Shown here one piece after another: positions 44,638-54,206 of a stretch of DNA of 64,000 bases. Position 1 is the stretch's first letter; each line of letters opens with the position of its first letter. The notes beneath the pieces were generated by a model. That model did no database searches, was not told where the DNA came from, and worked only from the letters and a program-made list of their open reading frames with translations. This stretch comes from Oceanobacillus kimchii X50. Lineage in GTDB: Bacteria; Bacillota; Bacilli; Bacillales; Amphibacillaceae. Location of the stretch: contig NZ_CM001792.1 of assembly GCF_000340475.1 (NCBI RefSeq), forward strand, positions 1,324,659 to 1,388,658, read 5' to 3'. The position numbers were made by a program, and so were the translations under genes.

Positions 44638-45216
44638 ATGGAAGGAATGGTTCCCATCGACCTGCAAAGTATTGGAGATAAAATTAAGCAAGTTCGCTTG
44701 AGAAATAAAAAAACACAACAACAGATCGCTGATGAGTGTGGGATTTCCAAAAGCCTTCTATCTAAAATAGAAAACGGTCAAACAGCATCAGCTATCGCCA
44801 CCTTATCAAAGATTTCAGATGCTTTAAAGGTACCGTTAGCTTGGGTGCTTGATGATAAGGAAGAGCAAGACTTAGTTATTCAACGAAAGTATAACCGTCC
44901 TTCAAAAGTCGGGGATGAAAGTATGGGATACTCATATGAATTACTGGCCAATCGATCGAAGTATAGTGGAATAGAACCCACTATTGTACATGTTACGCCC
45001 AAACATCGAAATTTACGTCAGGATAAGACATATACGCACTCACAAGATGAATTTATTTACATATTAGAAGGTGAAATGGAACTACTCTATAATGGAGAAA
45101 AGCAATTTTTAGAAAAAGGGGATAGTGCTTATTTTGCGGGTTCCAAACCTCATTTGTTTTTGCCAGTAAATGATCGCGGTGCCATGGTACTAACTTGTTT
45201 TATTGATCAAATATGA
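44638..45216 (+). CDS. XRE-cupin transcriptional regulator
   Basis: A 192-residue regulator. The helix-turn-helix occupies about residues 11-65 (IKQVRLRNKKTQQQIAD, ISKSLLSKIENGQT). A cupin sensor domain follows at about 115-190 (HSQDEFIYILEGEMELLYNGE, KGDSAYFAGSKPHLFLPV). Such proteins usually control adjacent metabolic genes in response to a small ligand. The start is uncertain because the best ribosome-like AAGGA lies inside the frame just before a second ATG at 44647. It is followed 21 bp later by a HIT-family gene, probably cotranscribed. Confidence 0.85.
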   Translation: MEGMVPIDLQSIGDKIKQVRLRNKKTQQQIADECGISKSLLSKIENGQTASAIATLSKISDALKVPLAWVLDDKEEQDLVIQRKYNRPSKVGDESMGYSYELLANRSKYSGIEPTIVHVTPKHRNLRQDKTYTHSQDEFIYILEGEMELLYNGEKQFLEKGDSAYFAGSKPHLFLPVNDRGAMVLTCFIDQI

Positions 45217-45237
45217 ATAAACGAGGGAAGGGAACCA

Positions 45238-45657
45238 ATGGAGTATGAATGTGTGTTTTGTAAAGTAGAAAATGAACCATTACAGTCGGTTATTCTATCG
45301 AATGAATATACAATGTTTTTGCAATTAAATGATACCTTCGAAAAAGGAGCGCCTTTAGAAGGAGCAGGGGTAATTGTTCCAAAAGCGCATCGTGAAACAG
45401 TATTTGATCTTTCTGAAGAAGAATGGAGGTCGACATTTGATTTATTAAAGGAAGCAAAAAAGTGGATAGATGTTCATCATCAACCAAATGGTTATAATAT
45501 CGGGTGGAATGCAGGGAAAACTGCAGGGCAGCATATTTTTCACGCGCATTTGCATATTCTTCCCAGGTACGATGACGAAAAGTATGTAGGTAAAGGTATT
45601 CGTGCGTTGTTTAAACAATCGGATAATCGAACTTTCAAAGAAGTTCCTTATAACTAG
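45238..45657 (+). CDS. HIT-family nucleotide hydrolase
   Basis: A 139-residue histidine-triad protein, cleaving nucleotide phosphoramidates or dinucleoside polyphosphates. The active-site motif is in QHIFHAHLHILPR, preceded by NIGWNAGKTAG. The N-terminal CVFC begins a possible zinc-binding pair. ATG follows AGGGAAGGG. It is in a likely operon with the XRE-cupin regulator. Confidence 0.9.
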   Translation: MEYECVFCKVENEPLQSVILSNEYTMFLQLNDTFEKGAPLEGAGVIVPKAHRETVFDLSEEEWRSTFDLLKEAKKWIDVHHQPNGYNIGWNAGKTAGQHIFHAHLHILPRYDDEKYVGKGIRALFKQSDNRTFKEVPYN

Positions 45658-45756
45658 AAAGTTGACTAAACAAAAAATGATGACAAACTATGTCACTTTT
45701 GGATTAATCCTTAACCATCAGTCGAGGATAAATAAAATCCCCGCTGACGGAAGTTA

Positions 45757-47298
45757 TTATGAAGTTCCTGGTTCTTCTTTATCTACGATCGTAAATGGTC
45801 GCATCATATCGTAATCCTCGTGTTCTAGTATATGGCAGTGCCACACGTAATCTCCTGTAAAAGGTTCAAATTTTGCAATCACGCGCGTTACTTGAGCGGA
45901 TGGTGCTGCTAAAGTATCTTTCCAACTTTTCTCATTTTCAGCAGGTGGAATAGGAGCATCAGTGTAAATCATTGATCCATCTTCATTATATTTCTCTAGA
46001 TCAAAGGGTTGACGATCAAGAACCTGAAACTGAACGAGGTGAAGATGAATGGGATGCGTAAAATTAGTAACATTTACAATGGACCAAATTTCAGTATCAC
46101 CGAGTTGAGGTTTCTCTGTTATTGGATCATGCCATAACTGATTATTGAGTAATAAAAGTGGTCTTCCGAATTGATCCTCTGATCCTACAAGTTTTAGATT
46201 TCTAATGGTATTTATTGAATTCTGCTTTAATGAAGGTATATGCGTTAAATGTTTAGGAATTCTACTCGTATCTTTTGTCGTTAAAGGCTTTGTAACTTTA
46301 AATTGCATAATATTATTAGTTTGATCTTCTGGATCTGCATCCTCGCCTAAATCATTGTTTATAGTCAGACTCTTTCCTTCAAATTCGGTAAAGTCAATCA
46401 CAATATCGATACGTTCTGCGGGTTCCATAACGATTTGTCGAGTAGGAATACTTTTACGTAATAGACCACCATCAGAACCAATTTGATATATAGGTAATTC
46501 CTCATTCATAGATAATCGATACGTTCGAGTATTCGATGCATTCAATAGTCTAAAACGATATTTTCTCGGTTCAACATCGATATAAGGCCATGCTTTCCCA
46601 TTAACGAGAATAGCTTCTCCTAAATAAGCAGGTACAATAGAAGGGGATGGTGCTCCTGGAATAGGCTCATCAGGTCCAGAAGGATAGTATAATGAACCAT
46701 CTGGATTAAGTGTGCGGTCACAAATAACCAAAGGAATTTCATATTCTCCGGACGGAAGTTGTAAGGCTTTTTCCTCTTCTCCACGAATAATATACATTCC
46801 TATAAGGCCTGCATATACGTTTAAACGAGTAATTCCCATTGCATGATCGTGATACCAAAGTGTAGCAGCACGTTGGTTGTTTGGATACTCATATACTTCT
46901 CGAGAAAAATCCGGTCCAGTCTCTTGAAATTCCCGTGTAAACCATGCCTCTGGATAACCGTCACTATCTGGTTTTGTTACACTTCCATGAACATGCGTTA
47001 CCGTTCGACTTTGTGGCATTTGATCTAGGTGATGTATCGAAGTATCTAAAGGCAATATGAGTTTCTGTGGTAGCTGGTTGATCCATTTAACATGTACTAA
47101 TTCCCCTTCGAAAACATCTATGGTTGGTCCTGGAAATAGACCGTTATACCCCCATAACCTTGTTGGTGGTAAATCGCGGTGAAGCTTATGCCAACATTCT
47201 TTCATAACCACTTCATAATATGTTAAACGATTGCTTGCTTTTGTTGGTTCTAATGTAGAGATAATGGGAAGCTTATCTACAAATTTTGTTAATTTCAT
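45757..47298 (-). CDS. cotA: CotA-like multicopper oxidase (laccase / bilirubin oxidase)
   Basis: A 513-residue three-cupredoxin-domain laccase, the same length as B. subtilis CotA, the spore-coat pigment enzyme. Copper-ligand motifs are THVHGS, TLWYHDHAMGITRLNVYAG, HPIHLHLVQFQVLD and HCHILEHEDYDMM (type 1 copper, with methionine as axial ligand). There is no signal peptide, in keeping with deposition in the spore coat. The GGGAGTGG site precedes ATG 47298. The gene is single and convergent with the HIT gene, with no strong terminator visible between them. Confidence 0.92.
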   Translation of the reverse strand: MKLTKFVDKLPIISTLEPTKASNRLTYYEVVMKECWHKLHRDLPPTRLWGYNGLFPGPTIDVFEGELVHVKWINQLPQKLILPLDTSIHHLDQMPQSRTVTHVHGSVTKPDSDGYPEAWFTREFQETGPDFSREVYEYPNNQRAATLWYHDHAMGITRLNVYAGLIGMYIIRGEEEKALQLPSGEYEIPLVICDRTLNPDGSLYYPSGPDEPIPGAPSPSIVPAYLGEAILVNGKAWPYIDVEPRKYRFRLLNASNTRTYRLSMNEELPIYQIGSDGGLLRKSIPTRQIVMEPAERIDIVIDFTEFEGKSLTINNDLGEDADPEDQTNNIMQFKVTKPLTTKDTSRIPKHLTHIPSLKQNSINTIRNLKLVGSEDQFGRPLLLLNNQLWHDPITEKPQLGDTEIWSIVNVTNFTHPIHLHLVQFQVLDRQPFDLEKYNEDGSMIYTDAPIPPAENEKSWKDTLAAPSAQVTRVIAKFEPFTGDYVWHCHILEHEDYDMMRPFTIVDKEEPGTS

Positions 47299-47436
47299 TT
47301 ATTCCACTCCCGATAAAAACATATTACTATCTTTTATGTTTTTTTGGGTGTTATGGTTTGGGTGTTTACCTATTAATAGTAAATCTATTTGACACTATTT
47401 TTTGAGATTGTTTTCTCAATAACGGAAAATAAATAT

Positions 47437-47471
47437 AAAAAGGAGCTGTCAATTAGCTGCAGCCCCTTTTT
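47437..47471 (-). terminator. Terminator of the Spo0E-like gene
   Basis: On the minus strand, AAAAAGGGGCTG pairs with CAGCTCCTTTTT (one G-U pair), then TATATT. It begins within the stop codon region of the Spo0E-like gene. Confidence 0.75.
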
Positions 47472-47652
47472 ATGTGGAAAGATTCGTATATTCATTGAGT
47501 TGATTTAACAAATTATCTAATTCTTGGCTACATATAATCGTGTTTTCAGAGGATAATCCATCTTCTTCAGCAATTCGTAACATTTCATCCCTTTTTTTTA
47601 CAATCGAGAGAACGATACTTTCTCTATCATTTTTTTTCATTTTTGTATACAT
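47470..47652 (-). CDS. Spo0E-family aspartyl-phosphate phosphatase
   Basis: A 60-residue protein with the family signature SQELDNLLNQ at residues 42-51. In Bacillus, Spo0E, YisI and YnzD carry this motif and remove phosphate from Spo0A, delaying sporulation. Two helices form the whole protein. ATG 47652 has AGAGGTG about 12 nt upstream; a second ATG at 47640 is possible. It confirms a sporulating host. Confidence 0.85.
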   Translation of the reverse strand: MYTKMKKNDRESIVLSIVKKRDEMLRIAEEDGLSSENTIICSQELDNLLNQLNEYTNLST

Positions 47653-48037
47653 TATTCTATTTGCACCTCTACTTTTATATTAGCTTGTCTCACACGATTA
47701 GGATTATCTCAAATTATTAAATAAAAATAAACCTTTTCGACAAAACTAGATATTATATTCATGCAATAAAAATGTATAATATATATCCTACTTTCGAAAT
47801 ACCTTCATATGACCTAATTTATAAGGAGGAAAAATAATTTAATAGAAAAGCTATTCTAATTTTTTAGAATAGAAATTAGCGTTAATAATGTCGAATTTAG
47901 TCGTTATTTGGAATACGAAAGCTATCTTTCGTTTTTTAGGATAATTAAAGAGTAGTTATTACCTAGATGAAAATGCTTACATTTAATCGGAAAATAATGT
48001 CGAAAACAAAAAAATAGTAGAGTATATATGCGAATAA
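47653..48037. other. Intergenic space
   Basis: About 385 bp with no convincing gene. A 9-bp hairpin CTATTCTAA/TTAGAATAG (47851-47859 with 47864-47872) and an AAGGAGG at about 47823 with no start codon behind it are visible. The hairpin may end the sigma-54 regulator transcript, but it is 170 bp from that gene and lacks a good T-tract on the minus strand. Confidence 0.35.
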
Positions 48038-49396
48038 TTATACAGTTATATTATATTTTTTAATTTTTTGATAGAGAGTTACTCTTGATATTCCTAGTTT
48101 TTTAGCTGCTTTTGATTTATTTCCTTCTAGCTGCTGTAATGTTGTCTCTATCAATTGTTTTTCCATTGCCTCTTTTTCCATTGGTAGATTGGATATTGTC
48201 TCGTAAGAATTGAAATTAGTTGCTTGTGGCAGATAAAGTTGCATATCTTCCTTTTGGACAAGTGAATTCTCGTGAAGAATGATTATTCGCTCCATTAAAT
48301 TACGTAGTTCACGGATATTACCTGGCCAGTGGTATTGAAGTAAATATTCAAATGCTTCCCCCGAAATATTAGGTGCTAATACTTGGTATTTATTTGCAAA
48401 TTGATTCGAAAAACTTTTGGCTAGTATTTCAATATCTTCTATTCTTTCACGAAGAGGTGGCATCGTTAATTGGATCACATTTAATCGGTAAAAAAGATCG
48501 GAACGAAATTGTTTTTCATCCATTAGTTGCTCCAATTTTTGATTGGTTGCTGCGATAAACCGAACATTGACCTGTTTTCCTTGTGAATTTCCAATTCGAT
48601 AAATTCGATTCTCTTGTAATACTCGTAAAAGTTTTACTTGCATCTCTAATGGTAATTCTCCAACCTCATCTAAAAATAGTGTCCCACCATCAGCCATTTC
48701 AATTTTACCTGCTTTACCTTTCTTTTTTGCTCCTGTAAACGAGCCGCCTTCATAGCCAAATAGTTCACTTTCAAATAAAGCACTCGGTATGGCTCCACAG
48801 TTTACGGGGATAAAAGGTTGGTTTCGTCGCTCGCTTGCTTCGTGTATAGCCTTTGCACAGACTTCTTTTCCTGTTCCGCTTTCTCCTAAAATCAATGTAG
48901 TTGCATTTGTGCTCGCAGCCTTACGTGCCAATTGGATTATCTGTTGTAGAGCATCGCTTTTTCCTTTTAGCTTTACAAATGGAGATTCGGAATTTGCTGG
49001 GTAAACTTTTTGCCGTAATTCATTTAATTCTGCAGAAGTAGTCTCTAGATTGTCGTTTAACTTTACAATTTGGGTGATATCTCTTTCCACAGAAATGGCC
49101 CCAATTAAATATTGATTGTTATCAAATACAGGGAGAGTGTTTACAACTACATGTTTATCTTTTCGTGGGCGATGGTATTGATTTTGCACTGCTTGTTTAC
49201 TATCTAAAACTTTCATTACCATCAAGTCATCGTAAGCAAAAAAGTTTGTAATCGGTTGACCAATAATTGTGGACTTTTCAATGTTGTACGTATCTACTGC
49301 TGCGTTATTCCAATATAATACTGTTTTATTTGTATCTACAATTGTAATTGCATCGTCTTCGGCTTCTAATAATTGCTCAAAGAAATAATCATTCAT
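48038..49396 (-). CDS. Sigma-54-dependent activator of the proline operon
   Basis: A 452-residue enhancer-binding protein. An N-terminal PAS domain spans about 8-112 (EDDAITIVDTNKTVLYWN), then a short coiled linker. The AAA+ domain has Walker A GESGTGKE (171-178) and the sigma-54 contact loop GSFTGA (218-223, with serine in place of the usual alanine). The C-terminal Fis-type helix-turn-helix is NKSKAAKKLGISRVTLYQKI. Layout resembles RocR. It is divergent from pyrroline-5-carboxylate dehydrogenase, which carries a -24/-12 promoter, so proline or a breakdown product is the likely PAS signal. Confidence 0.9.
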   Translation of the reverse strand: MNDYFFEQLLEAEDDAITIVDTNKTVLYWNNAAVDTYNIEKSTIIGQPITNFFAYDDLMVMKVLDSKQAVQNQYHRPRKDKHVVVNTLPVFDNNQYLIGAISVERDITQIVKLNDNLETTSAELNELRQKVYPANSESPFVKLKGKSDALQQIIQLARKAASTNATTLILGESGTGKEVCAKAIHEASERRNQPFIPVNCGAIPSALFESELFGYEGGSFTGAKKKGKAGKIEMADGGTLFLDEVGELPLEMQVKLLRVLQENRIYRIGNSQGKQVNVRFIAATNQKLEQLMDEKQFRSDLFYRLNVIQLTMPPLRERIEDIEILAKSFSNQFANKYQVLAPNISGEAFEYLLQYHWPGNIRELRNLMERIIILHENSLVQKEDMQLYLPQATNFNSYETISNLPMEKEAMEKQLIETTLQQLEGNKSKAAKKLGISRVTLYQKIKKYNITV

Positions 49397-49537
49397 TAAG
49401 AAAAATCCTCCTTCATTGTAAAGATGAGTGTAAACTTTCTAAACAATAACTGTAATTATAGTATACAATAAATTTCTGATTTTTCCATGGATTAAAATGA
49501 TTATGTTTTTAGAAAAAAATTGAAAAAACAGGTATAC

Positions 49538-49554
49538 CAATGGCTAACCCATTG
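49538..49554. promoter_or_regulatory. Dyad upstream of the sigma-54 promoter
   Basis: CAATGG-CTAAC-CCATTG, a perfect 6-bp dyad, lies about 25 bp upstream of the -24 element. It is closer than most enhancer sites, so it may be an activator or an accessory site. Confidence 0.35.
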
Positions 49555-49577
49555 AAATCGAATACATTTCAGAAAGT

Positions 49578-49593
49578 TGGCATCATTTTTGCT
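49578..49593 (+). promoter_or_regulatory. Sigma-54 (-24/-12) promoter of the proline operon
   Basis: TGGCATCATTTTTGCT matches the consensus TGGCACG-N4-TTGCW with exact spacing (GG at 49579-49580, ten bases, GC at 49591-49592). The predicted start of transcription is about 12 bp downstream, roughly 50 bp before the dehydrogenase ATG. The divergent sigma-54 activator supports it. Confidence 0.8.
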
Positions 49594-49654
49594 AGTAAAA
49601 TAGTAGAGAGTATAAATACTCTTTATGAATTATTTTTCAAGGAGGTTTTTATTT

Positions 49655-51202
49655 ATGGTATTACCATTTAAACATGAACCATTTACAGACTTTACGGTGG
49701 AGGAAAACCGTAAAGATTATCAAGCTGCATTAGCCAAGGTTAAAGGAGAATTAGGAAAAGATTATCCGCTTGTTATTAACGGTGAAAAAATTTATACCGA
49801 TGACAAACTGGTATCTGTAAACCCTTCAAATAAAAAAGAAGTAGTAGGTCAAGTATCGAAAGCAACACAACAACTTATTGAAGAGGCTTTTTCTTCCTCG
49901 AAGGAAGCATTTAAAGAGTGGAAAACTTGGTCTGCTGAAGATCGTGCACGTGTCCTATATCGAGCGGCAGCAATTGTAAGAAGACGTAAACATGAGTTCT
50001 CAGCATGGTTATCATATGATGCCGGGAAGCCTTGGGATCAGGCAGATGGGGATACTGCGGAGGGAATTGACTTTTTAGAGTATTATGCACGTCATATGGT
50101 TGAACTTGAACAAGGAAAACCGTTAGCAGATCGACCAAATGAAGATAATAAATATTTCTATCAGCCAATGGGACCAGGTGTAGTAATTCCACCATGGAAC
50201 TTTGCATTTGCAATTGTTTGTGGAACAACAGTAGCTCCAATTGTTGCAGGAAATCCTGTACTGTTGAAGCCATCTGAAAATACACCTGTAATCGCCTATA
50301 AATTAGTAGAGGTACTTGAAGAAGCAGGATTACCAAAAGGTGTTCTAAATTTTGTACCTGGAGACCCAGCAGAAATCGGAGATTATTTAGTCGATCATAA
50401 AGACACGCATTTTATTAACTTTACTGGATCTCGTGCAACGGGAGTTCGTATTTTTGAACGTGCAACAAAAATTCAAGATGGCCAAACTCATTTAAAACGT
50501 GTGGTAGCTGAAATGGGGGGAAAAGATACGATTATCGTTGATGAGTCAGCTGATTTAGATTTAGCTGCAGAATCAATTGTTCATTCTGCATTCGGATTTT
50601 CCGGTCAAAAATGTTCTGCATGTTCTCGTGCAGTTATTCATGAATCGGTTTATGATGAGGTGATTAAGAAATCAGTAGAACTCACAAAAACTCTTACAGT
50701 AGGTAACCCTACGGAAGATAATGTATACATGGCTTCTGTAGTTAATCAAAAACAATTCGATAAGATAAAAGATTATATTGAAGTCGGAAAACAAGAAGGT
50801 GAGCTTGTTTTTGGAGGAGAAACTGATGATAGTAAAGGTTTCTTTGTACATCCAACCATTTTCAAAGATTTAGATCCACAAGCTCGTATTATGCAAGAAG
50901 AAATTTTTGGACCAGTGGTCGCATTTGCGAAAGCGAAGGATTTTGATGAATTACTCGATATTGCAAATAACACAGAATATGGTTTGACTGGTGCAGTTAT
51001 TTCGAATAACCGCGAAAATCTTAACCGAGCACAAACAGAGTTTCTTGTAGGAAATCTATACTTTAACCGTGGTTGTACTGCAGCAATTGTAGGTTATCAA
51101 CCATTCGGTGGCTTTAAAATGTCAGGAACAGACTCAAAAGCTGGTGGACCAGATTACCTTCAGCATTTCTTAAATGCAAAAGTTGTAACTGAACGATTTT
51201 AA
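49655..51202 (+). CDS. putC: 1-pyrroline-5-carboxylate dehydrogenase
   Basis: A 515-residue aldehyde dehydrogenase superfamily enzyme oxidising glutamate semialdehyde to glutamate, the second step of proline catabolism. Motifs include [33 protein letters not shown] (catalytic Glu region) and [11 protein letters not shown] with the nucleophile Cys320. The length and N-terminal [12 protein letters not shown] match Bacillus RocA/PutC. ATG 49655 follows AAGGAGGT by 8 nt; an earlier in-frame ATG (49625) precedes this site. It is the first gene of the unit under the sigma-54 promoter. Confidence 0.95.
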   Translation: MVLPFKHEPFTDFTVEENRKDYQAALAKVKGELGKDYPLVINGEKIYTDDKLVSVNPSNKKEVVGQVSKATQQLIEEAFSSSKEAFKEWKTWSAEDRARVLYRAAAIVRRRKHEFSAWLSYDAGKPWDQADGDTAEGIDFLEYYARHMVELEQGKPLADRPNEDNKYFYQPMGPGVVIPPWNFAFAIVCGTTVAPIVAGNPVLLKPSENTPVIAYKLVEVLEEAGLPKGVLNFVPGDPAEIGDYLVDHKDTHFINFTGSRATGVRIFERATKIQDGQTHLKRVVAEMGGKDTIIVDESADLDLAAESIVHSAFGFSGQKCSACSRAVIHESVYDEVIKKSVELTKTLTVGNPTEDNVYMASVVNQKQFDKIKDYIEVGKQEGELVFGGETDDSKGFFVHPTIFKDLDPQARIMQEEIFGPVVAFAKAKDFDELLDIANNTEYGLTGAVISNNRENLNRAQTEFLVGNLYFNRGCTAAIVGYQPFGGFKMSGTDSKAGGPDYLQHFLNAKVVTERF

Positions 51203-51212
51203 TTAAGGGAGG

Positions 51213-51250
51213 GGTTGGGGCATGAATAGCTACTTTATGTCCCAGTCTCG
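51213..51250 (+). repeat. Minimal copy of the GAGGTTG repeat ends / hairpin
   Basis: AGGGGTTGGGGCAT is followed by an 11-base loop and TTATGTCCCAGTCTC. These are essentially the two ends of the longer repeat (8652, 16575) joined with the interior lost. The stem GGGGCAT/ATGTCCC may act as a weak hairpin between the dehydrogenase and proline dehydrogenase genes. Confidence 0.5.
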
Positions 51251-51288
51251 TATATAAGCTGTTAGTTTCTTAATAAGGGGATAGAAGG

Positions 51289-52287
51289 ATGGCAAATCTA
51301 ACACGAGATTTCTTTATAGGATTATCAAATAATAAATTGTTGAACACCAACGCTAAGAAATATGGATTTCGTTTAGGTGCGGAAAAGTTTGTCGCAGGAA
51401 CTAATTTTGACAGTATTATCGGAATAATCAAAGATTTGAATGGTAGAGGAATATCTTGTACACTAGATAACCTTGGTGAGTTTGTGACAGAAAAATCAGA
51501 AGCAATTGAAGCGAGAGATGATATCATCGACATGCTTTATAAGATTTATGAGCAACGATTAGATTGCCATGTGTCTGTAAAATTAACTCAGCTGGGTTTA
51601 GACATTGATGAAAATTTTTGTTTAAATAATATTCGTGCGATTTTAAAAGTTGCAAAACGCTTTGAGATTTTTATTAATATTGACATGGAGAAACATATCC
51701 ATTATGGTAAAACATTGGAGACTCTAAACGAGCTCCGAAAAGAGTATGACAACGTCGGTACGGTAATACAATCATATTTGTATAGTGCGGAGGACGATTT
51801 GGCCGCTTTAAAGGATGTACGAATACGTCTTGTGAAAGGTGCCTATAAAGAAGATGCATCCATTGCTTATCCATCAAAAGAAGATATTGATCGTAATTTT
51901 ATGGAACTTGCTAAAAAAAGGCTGTTAGGTAATACATTTACTTCCATTGCTACCCATGATCATAATATCATTGATGAAATAAAAACTTTTGTTGAGGAGC
52001 ATAATATTTCTAGAGATGTTTTTGAGTTTCAAATGCTTTATGGTTTTCGAACTGAAATGCATGAGGAACTGGCACAGGCAGGATATCATTTTTGTACGTA
52101 TATTCCGTTTGGAAGCGATTGGTTTGGTTATTTCATGCGGAGGCTTGCAGAGCGACCGCAGAATATTAACTTGGTTTTAAAAGATGTTTTTTATACGAAA
52201 GAGAATAAGCTAAAGAAAGAACCAGTTATAGCTGGTGTGGCTGCTCTATCGTTATTGATGTTTGTTAGTAAAAAAAGGAAAAAATAA
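51289..52287 (+). CDS. putB: Proline dehydrogenase
   Basis: A 332-residue FAD-dependent TIM-barrel enzyme oxidising proline to pyrroline-5-carboxylate. Motifs include CTLDNLGEFV, DIDMEKHIHYGKTLE, RIRLVKGAYKED, IATHD and the C-terminal YIPFGSDWFGYFMRRLAERPQN. It follows the dehydrogenase gene by 86 bp and precedes the proline transporter, giving the complete pathway. The monofunctional form is usual in Gram-positive bacteria. Confidence 0.93.
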   Translation: MANLTRDFFIGLSNNKLLNTNAKKYGFRLGAEKFVAGTNFDSIIGIIKDLNGRGISCTLDNLGEFVTEKSEAIEARDDIIDMLYKIYEQRLDCHVSVKLTQLGLDIDENFCLNNIRAILKVAKRFEIFINIDMEKHIHYGKTLETLNELRKEYDNVGTVIQSYLYSAEDDLAALKDVRIRLVKGAYKEDASIAYPSKEDIDRNFMELAKKRLLGNTFTSIATHDHNIIDEIKTFVEEHNISRDVFEFQMLYGFRTEMHEELAQAGYHFCTYIPFGSDWFGYFMRRLAERPQNINLVLKDVFYTKENKLKKEPVIAGVAALSLLMFVSKKRKK

Positions 52288-52502
52288 ATTTAAGGACAAT
52301 TTGTATTGTTACTGAAGGGATTGCCCTAGAGTCTTTGGTATTTCCCTTCCCTTCTTAATTCCTTCCTGTCTCAGCCTTTTTCCATCTTTAAGACAACATG
52401 TAATAACAAATCAACATTGGATGATTAGTACCGTAAGTACCACAAATTCCAAGTGTGAAAGCTTGTTATATATATATTATTAAAAGACGAAAGGGAGATA
52501 GG

Positions 52503-53996
52503 ATGTCTGAATTTACGTATCAATTTATTGCTATCGGACTATACTTTTTAGCGATGATAGCTATCGGACTATACTCATATCGAAAAACGTCAAACTTAGA
52601 CGATTACATGCTTGGAGGTAGAAGCCTAGGACCGGTTACATCTGCGTTAAGTGCGGGTGCTTCTGATATGTCACAATGGCTACTAATGGGGCTACCAGGA
52701 GCAATTTATTTATCTGGTTTAGCAGAAGGTTGGATTGCGATAGGTTTAGCAATAGGTGCATGGTTGAATTGGTTAATTGTAGCACCAAGGTTACGAACGT
52801 ATACGGAAGTATCTAATAACTCGATTACAATTCCAAGTTATTTAGATAATCGTTTTAAAAATAACTCCAAGATATTACGAATTGTTTCAGGTGCAGTTAT
52901 TCTTATTTATTTCACATTTTATGTATCATCAGGAATGGTGGCCGGAGGAGTTTTCTTTGAAAGCTCATTTGAATTTAATTATCATTTAGGTCTTATTATT
53001 GTAGCTGTTATTACAATTTTATATACCTTGCTAGGAGGATTCTTAGCCGTAAGTATTACTGATGTTGTGCAAGGGACGATGATGTTCTTGGCTCTAATTC
53101 TTGTGCCGACAATGGCAATTTTTCATTTAGGCGGAGTTGGAGAGACAGTAAATTTAATTCAAGATGTTAATCCAGATTTCTTAAGCTTTTTCGCAGCAGC
53201 GACTACAACAGGAATTATTTCTTCGCTTGCTTGGGGGCTTGGTTACTTTGGACAACCACATATTATCGTTCGTTTCATGGCTATTAAATCAGTAAAAGAG
53301 ACCACATCCGCACGTCGCATTGGAATTAGCTGGATGGTGATTTCTCTGATTGGTGCTGTATTAACTGCATTAGTTGGTGTGGCATTTTTCCATGCTAATC
53401 CTGAATTTAATTTAGCAGACCCAGAAGCTGTATTTCTAGTACTTGGTCAGATTCTATTCCATCCATTTATCGCTGGAATACTTTTAGCAGCAGTAATTGC
53501 AGCAATAATGAGTACTGTATCTTCTCAGTTACTAGTTACTTCATCTGCACTTGTGGAAGATATTTATAAAGCAGTCTTTAAATCAGATGCTTCAGATAGA
53601 ACGTATGTGATGTTGAGTAGAGCAGCTGTACTACTAATATCATTTATCGCTATTATATTTGCTTGGCAGAAGAATGATACTATTTTAGGACTTGTATCAT
53701 TCGCATGGGCAGGATTTGGTGCTGCGTTTGGTCCGGTAGTGTTACTTTCTTTATTCTGGAGAAAAACAACAGGTACTGGAGCCTTATGGGGGATGATTGT
53801 TGGTGCAATAACGGTATTCTTATGGGGTTATTCACCATTAGCGGACTATCTTTATGAATTAGTTCCTGGTTTTATACTAAGTACGATTGTGATTGTTGTA
53901 GTAAGCATACTTACGTATAAACCGAATCCAGAAGTGGAAAAAGAATTTGATGAAACAGTTAAACGTCTAAAAGATCATAAAAGTGGTCAAAGCTAA
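52503..53996 (+). CDS. putP: Sodium/proline symporter
   Basis: A 497-residue sodium:solute symporter family protein with about thirteen membrane helices. Family motifs are DDYMLGGRSLGPVTSALSAG (substrate and sodium region), SDMSQWLLMGLPGA, GQPHIIVRFMAIKS and the late helices GFGAAFGPVVLLSLFW. It imports proline for the catabolic genes just upstream. ATG 52503 follows AAAGGGAG. There is a 215-bp gap after putB, so it may also have its own promoter; I could not define one. A terminator follows. Confidence 0.93.
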   Translation: MSEFTYQFIAIGLYFLAMIAIGLYSYRKTSNLDDYMLGGRSLGPVTSALSAGASDMSQWLLMGLPGAIYLSGLAEGWIAIGLAIGAWLNWLIVAPRLRTYTEVSNNSITIPSYLDNRFKNNSKILRIVSGAVILIYFTFYVSSGMVAGGVFFESSFEFNYHLGLIIVAVITILYTLLGGFLAVSITDVVQGTMMFLALILVPTMAIFHLGGVGETVNLIQDVNPDFLSFFAAATTTGIISSLAWGLGYFGQPHIIVRFMAIKSVKETTSARRIGISWMVISLIGAVLTALVGVAFFHANPEFNLADPEAVFLVLGQILFHPFIAGILLAAVIAAIMSTVSSQLLVTSSALVEDIYKAVFKSDASDRTYVMLSRAAVLLISFIAIIFAWQKNDTILGLVSFAWAGFGAAFGPVVLLSLFWRKTTGTGALWGMIVGAITVFLWGYSPLADYLYELVPGFILSTIVIVVVSILTYKPNPEVEKEFDETVKRLKDHKSGQS

Positions 53997-54012
53997 ATTT
54001 AACTAGAAGTAT

Positions 54013-54066
54013 AAAAGGCACTCCTTAAGATTAGTACATTTAATGTTAAGGGTGCTTTTTTGTTTT
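54013..54066 (+). terminator. Terminator of putP
   Basis: AAAAGGCACTCCTTAA (54013-54028) pairs with TTAAGGGTGCTTTTTT with two mismatches, followed by TGTTTTG. Confidence 0.8.
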
Positions 54067-54108
54067 GTTTTTCAAATGTAGGGAATGTAGCATCTTAGAA
54101 GAACAATT

Positions 54109-54124
54109 ACTAGAACATTCTAGT
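54109..54124. promoter_or_regulatory. Palindrome upstream of the lactonase gene
   Basis: ACTAGAA-CA-TTCTAGT, perfect 7-base arms with a 2-base spacer, lies 83 bp before the ATG. It could be an operator for an unidentified regulator. Confidence 0.35.
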
Positions 54125-54206
54125 GAAAAAGGTTACGATGAATATATAAATTCTAACGAAAATAATTCTTTTATGTATTTTAATGATGTTATAGGAGGCA
54201 TTCAAA

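Noticed and set aside
47820..47845. AAGGAGG ribosome-like site in the gap before the sigma-54 activator
   Set aside because: No start codon or sustained frame follows at a useful distance.
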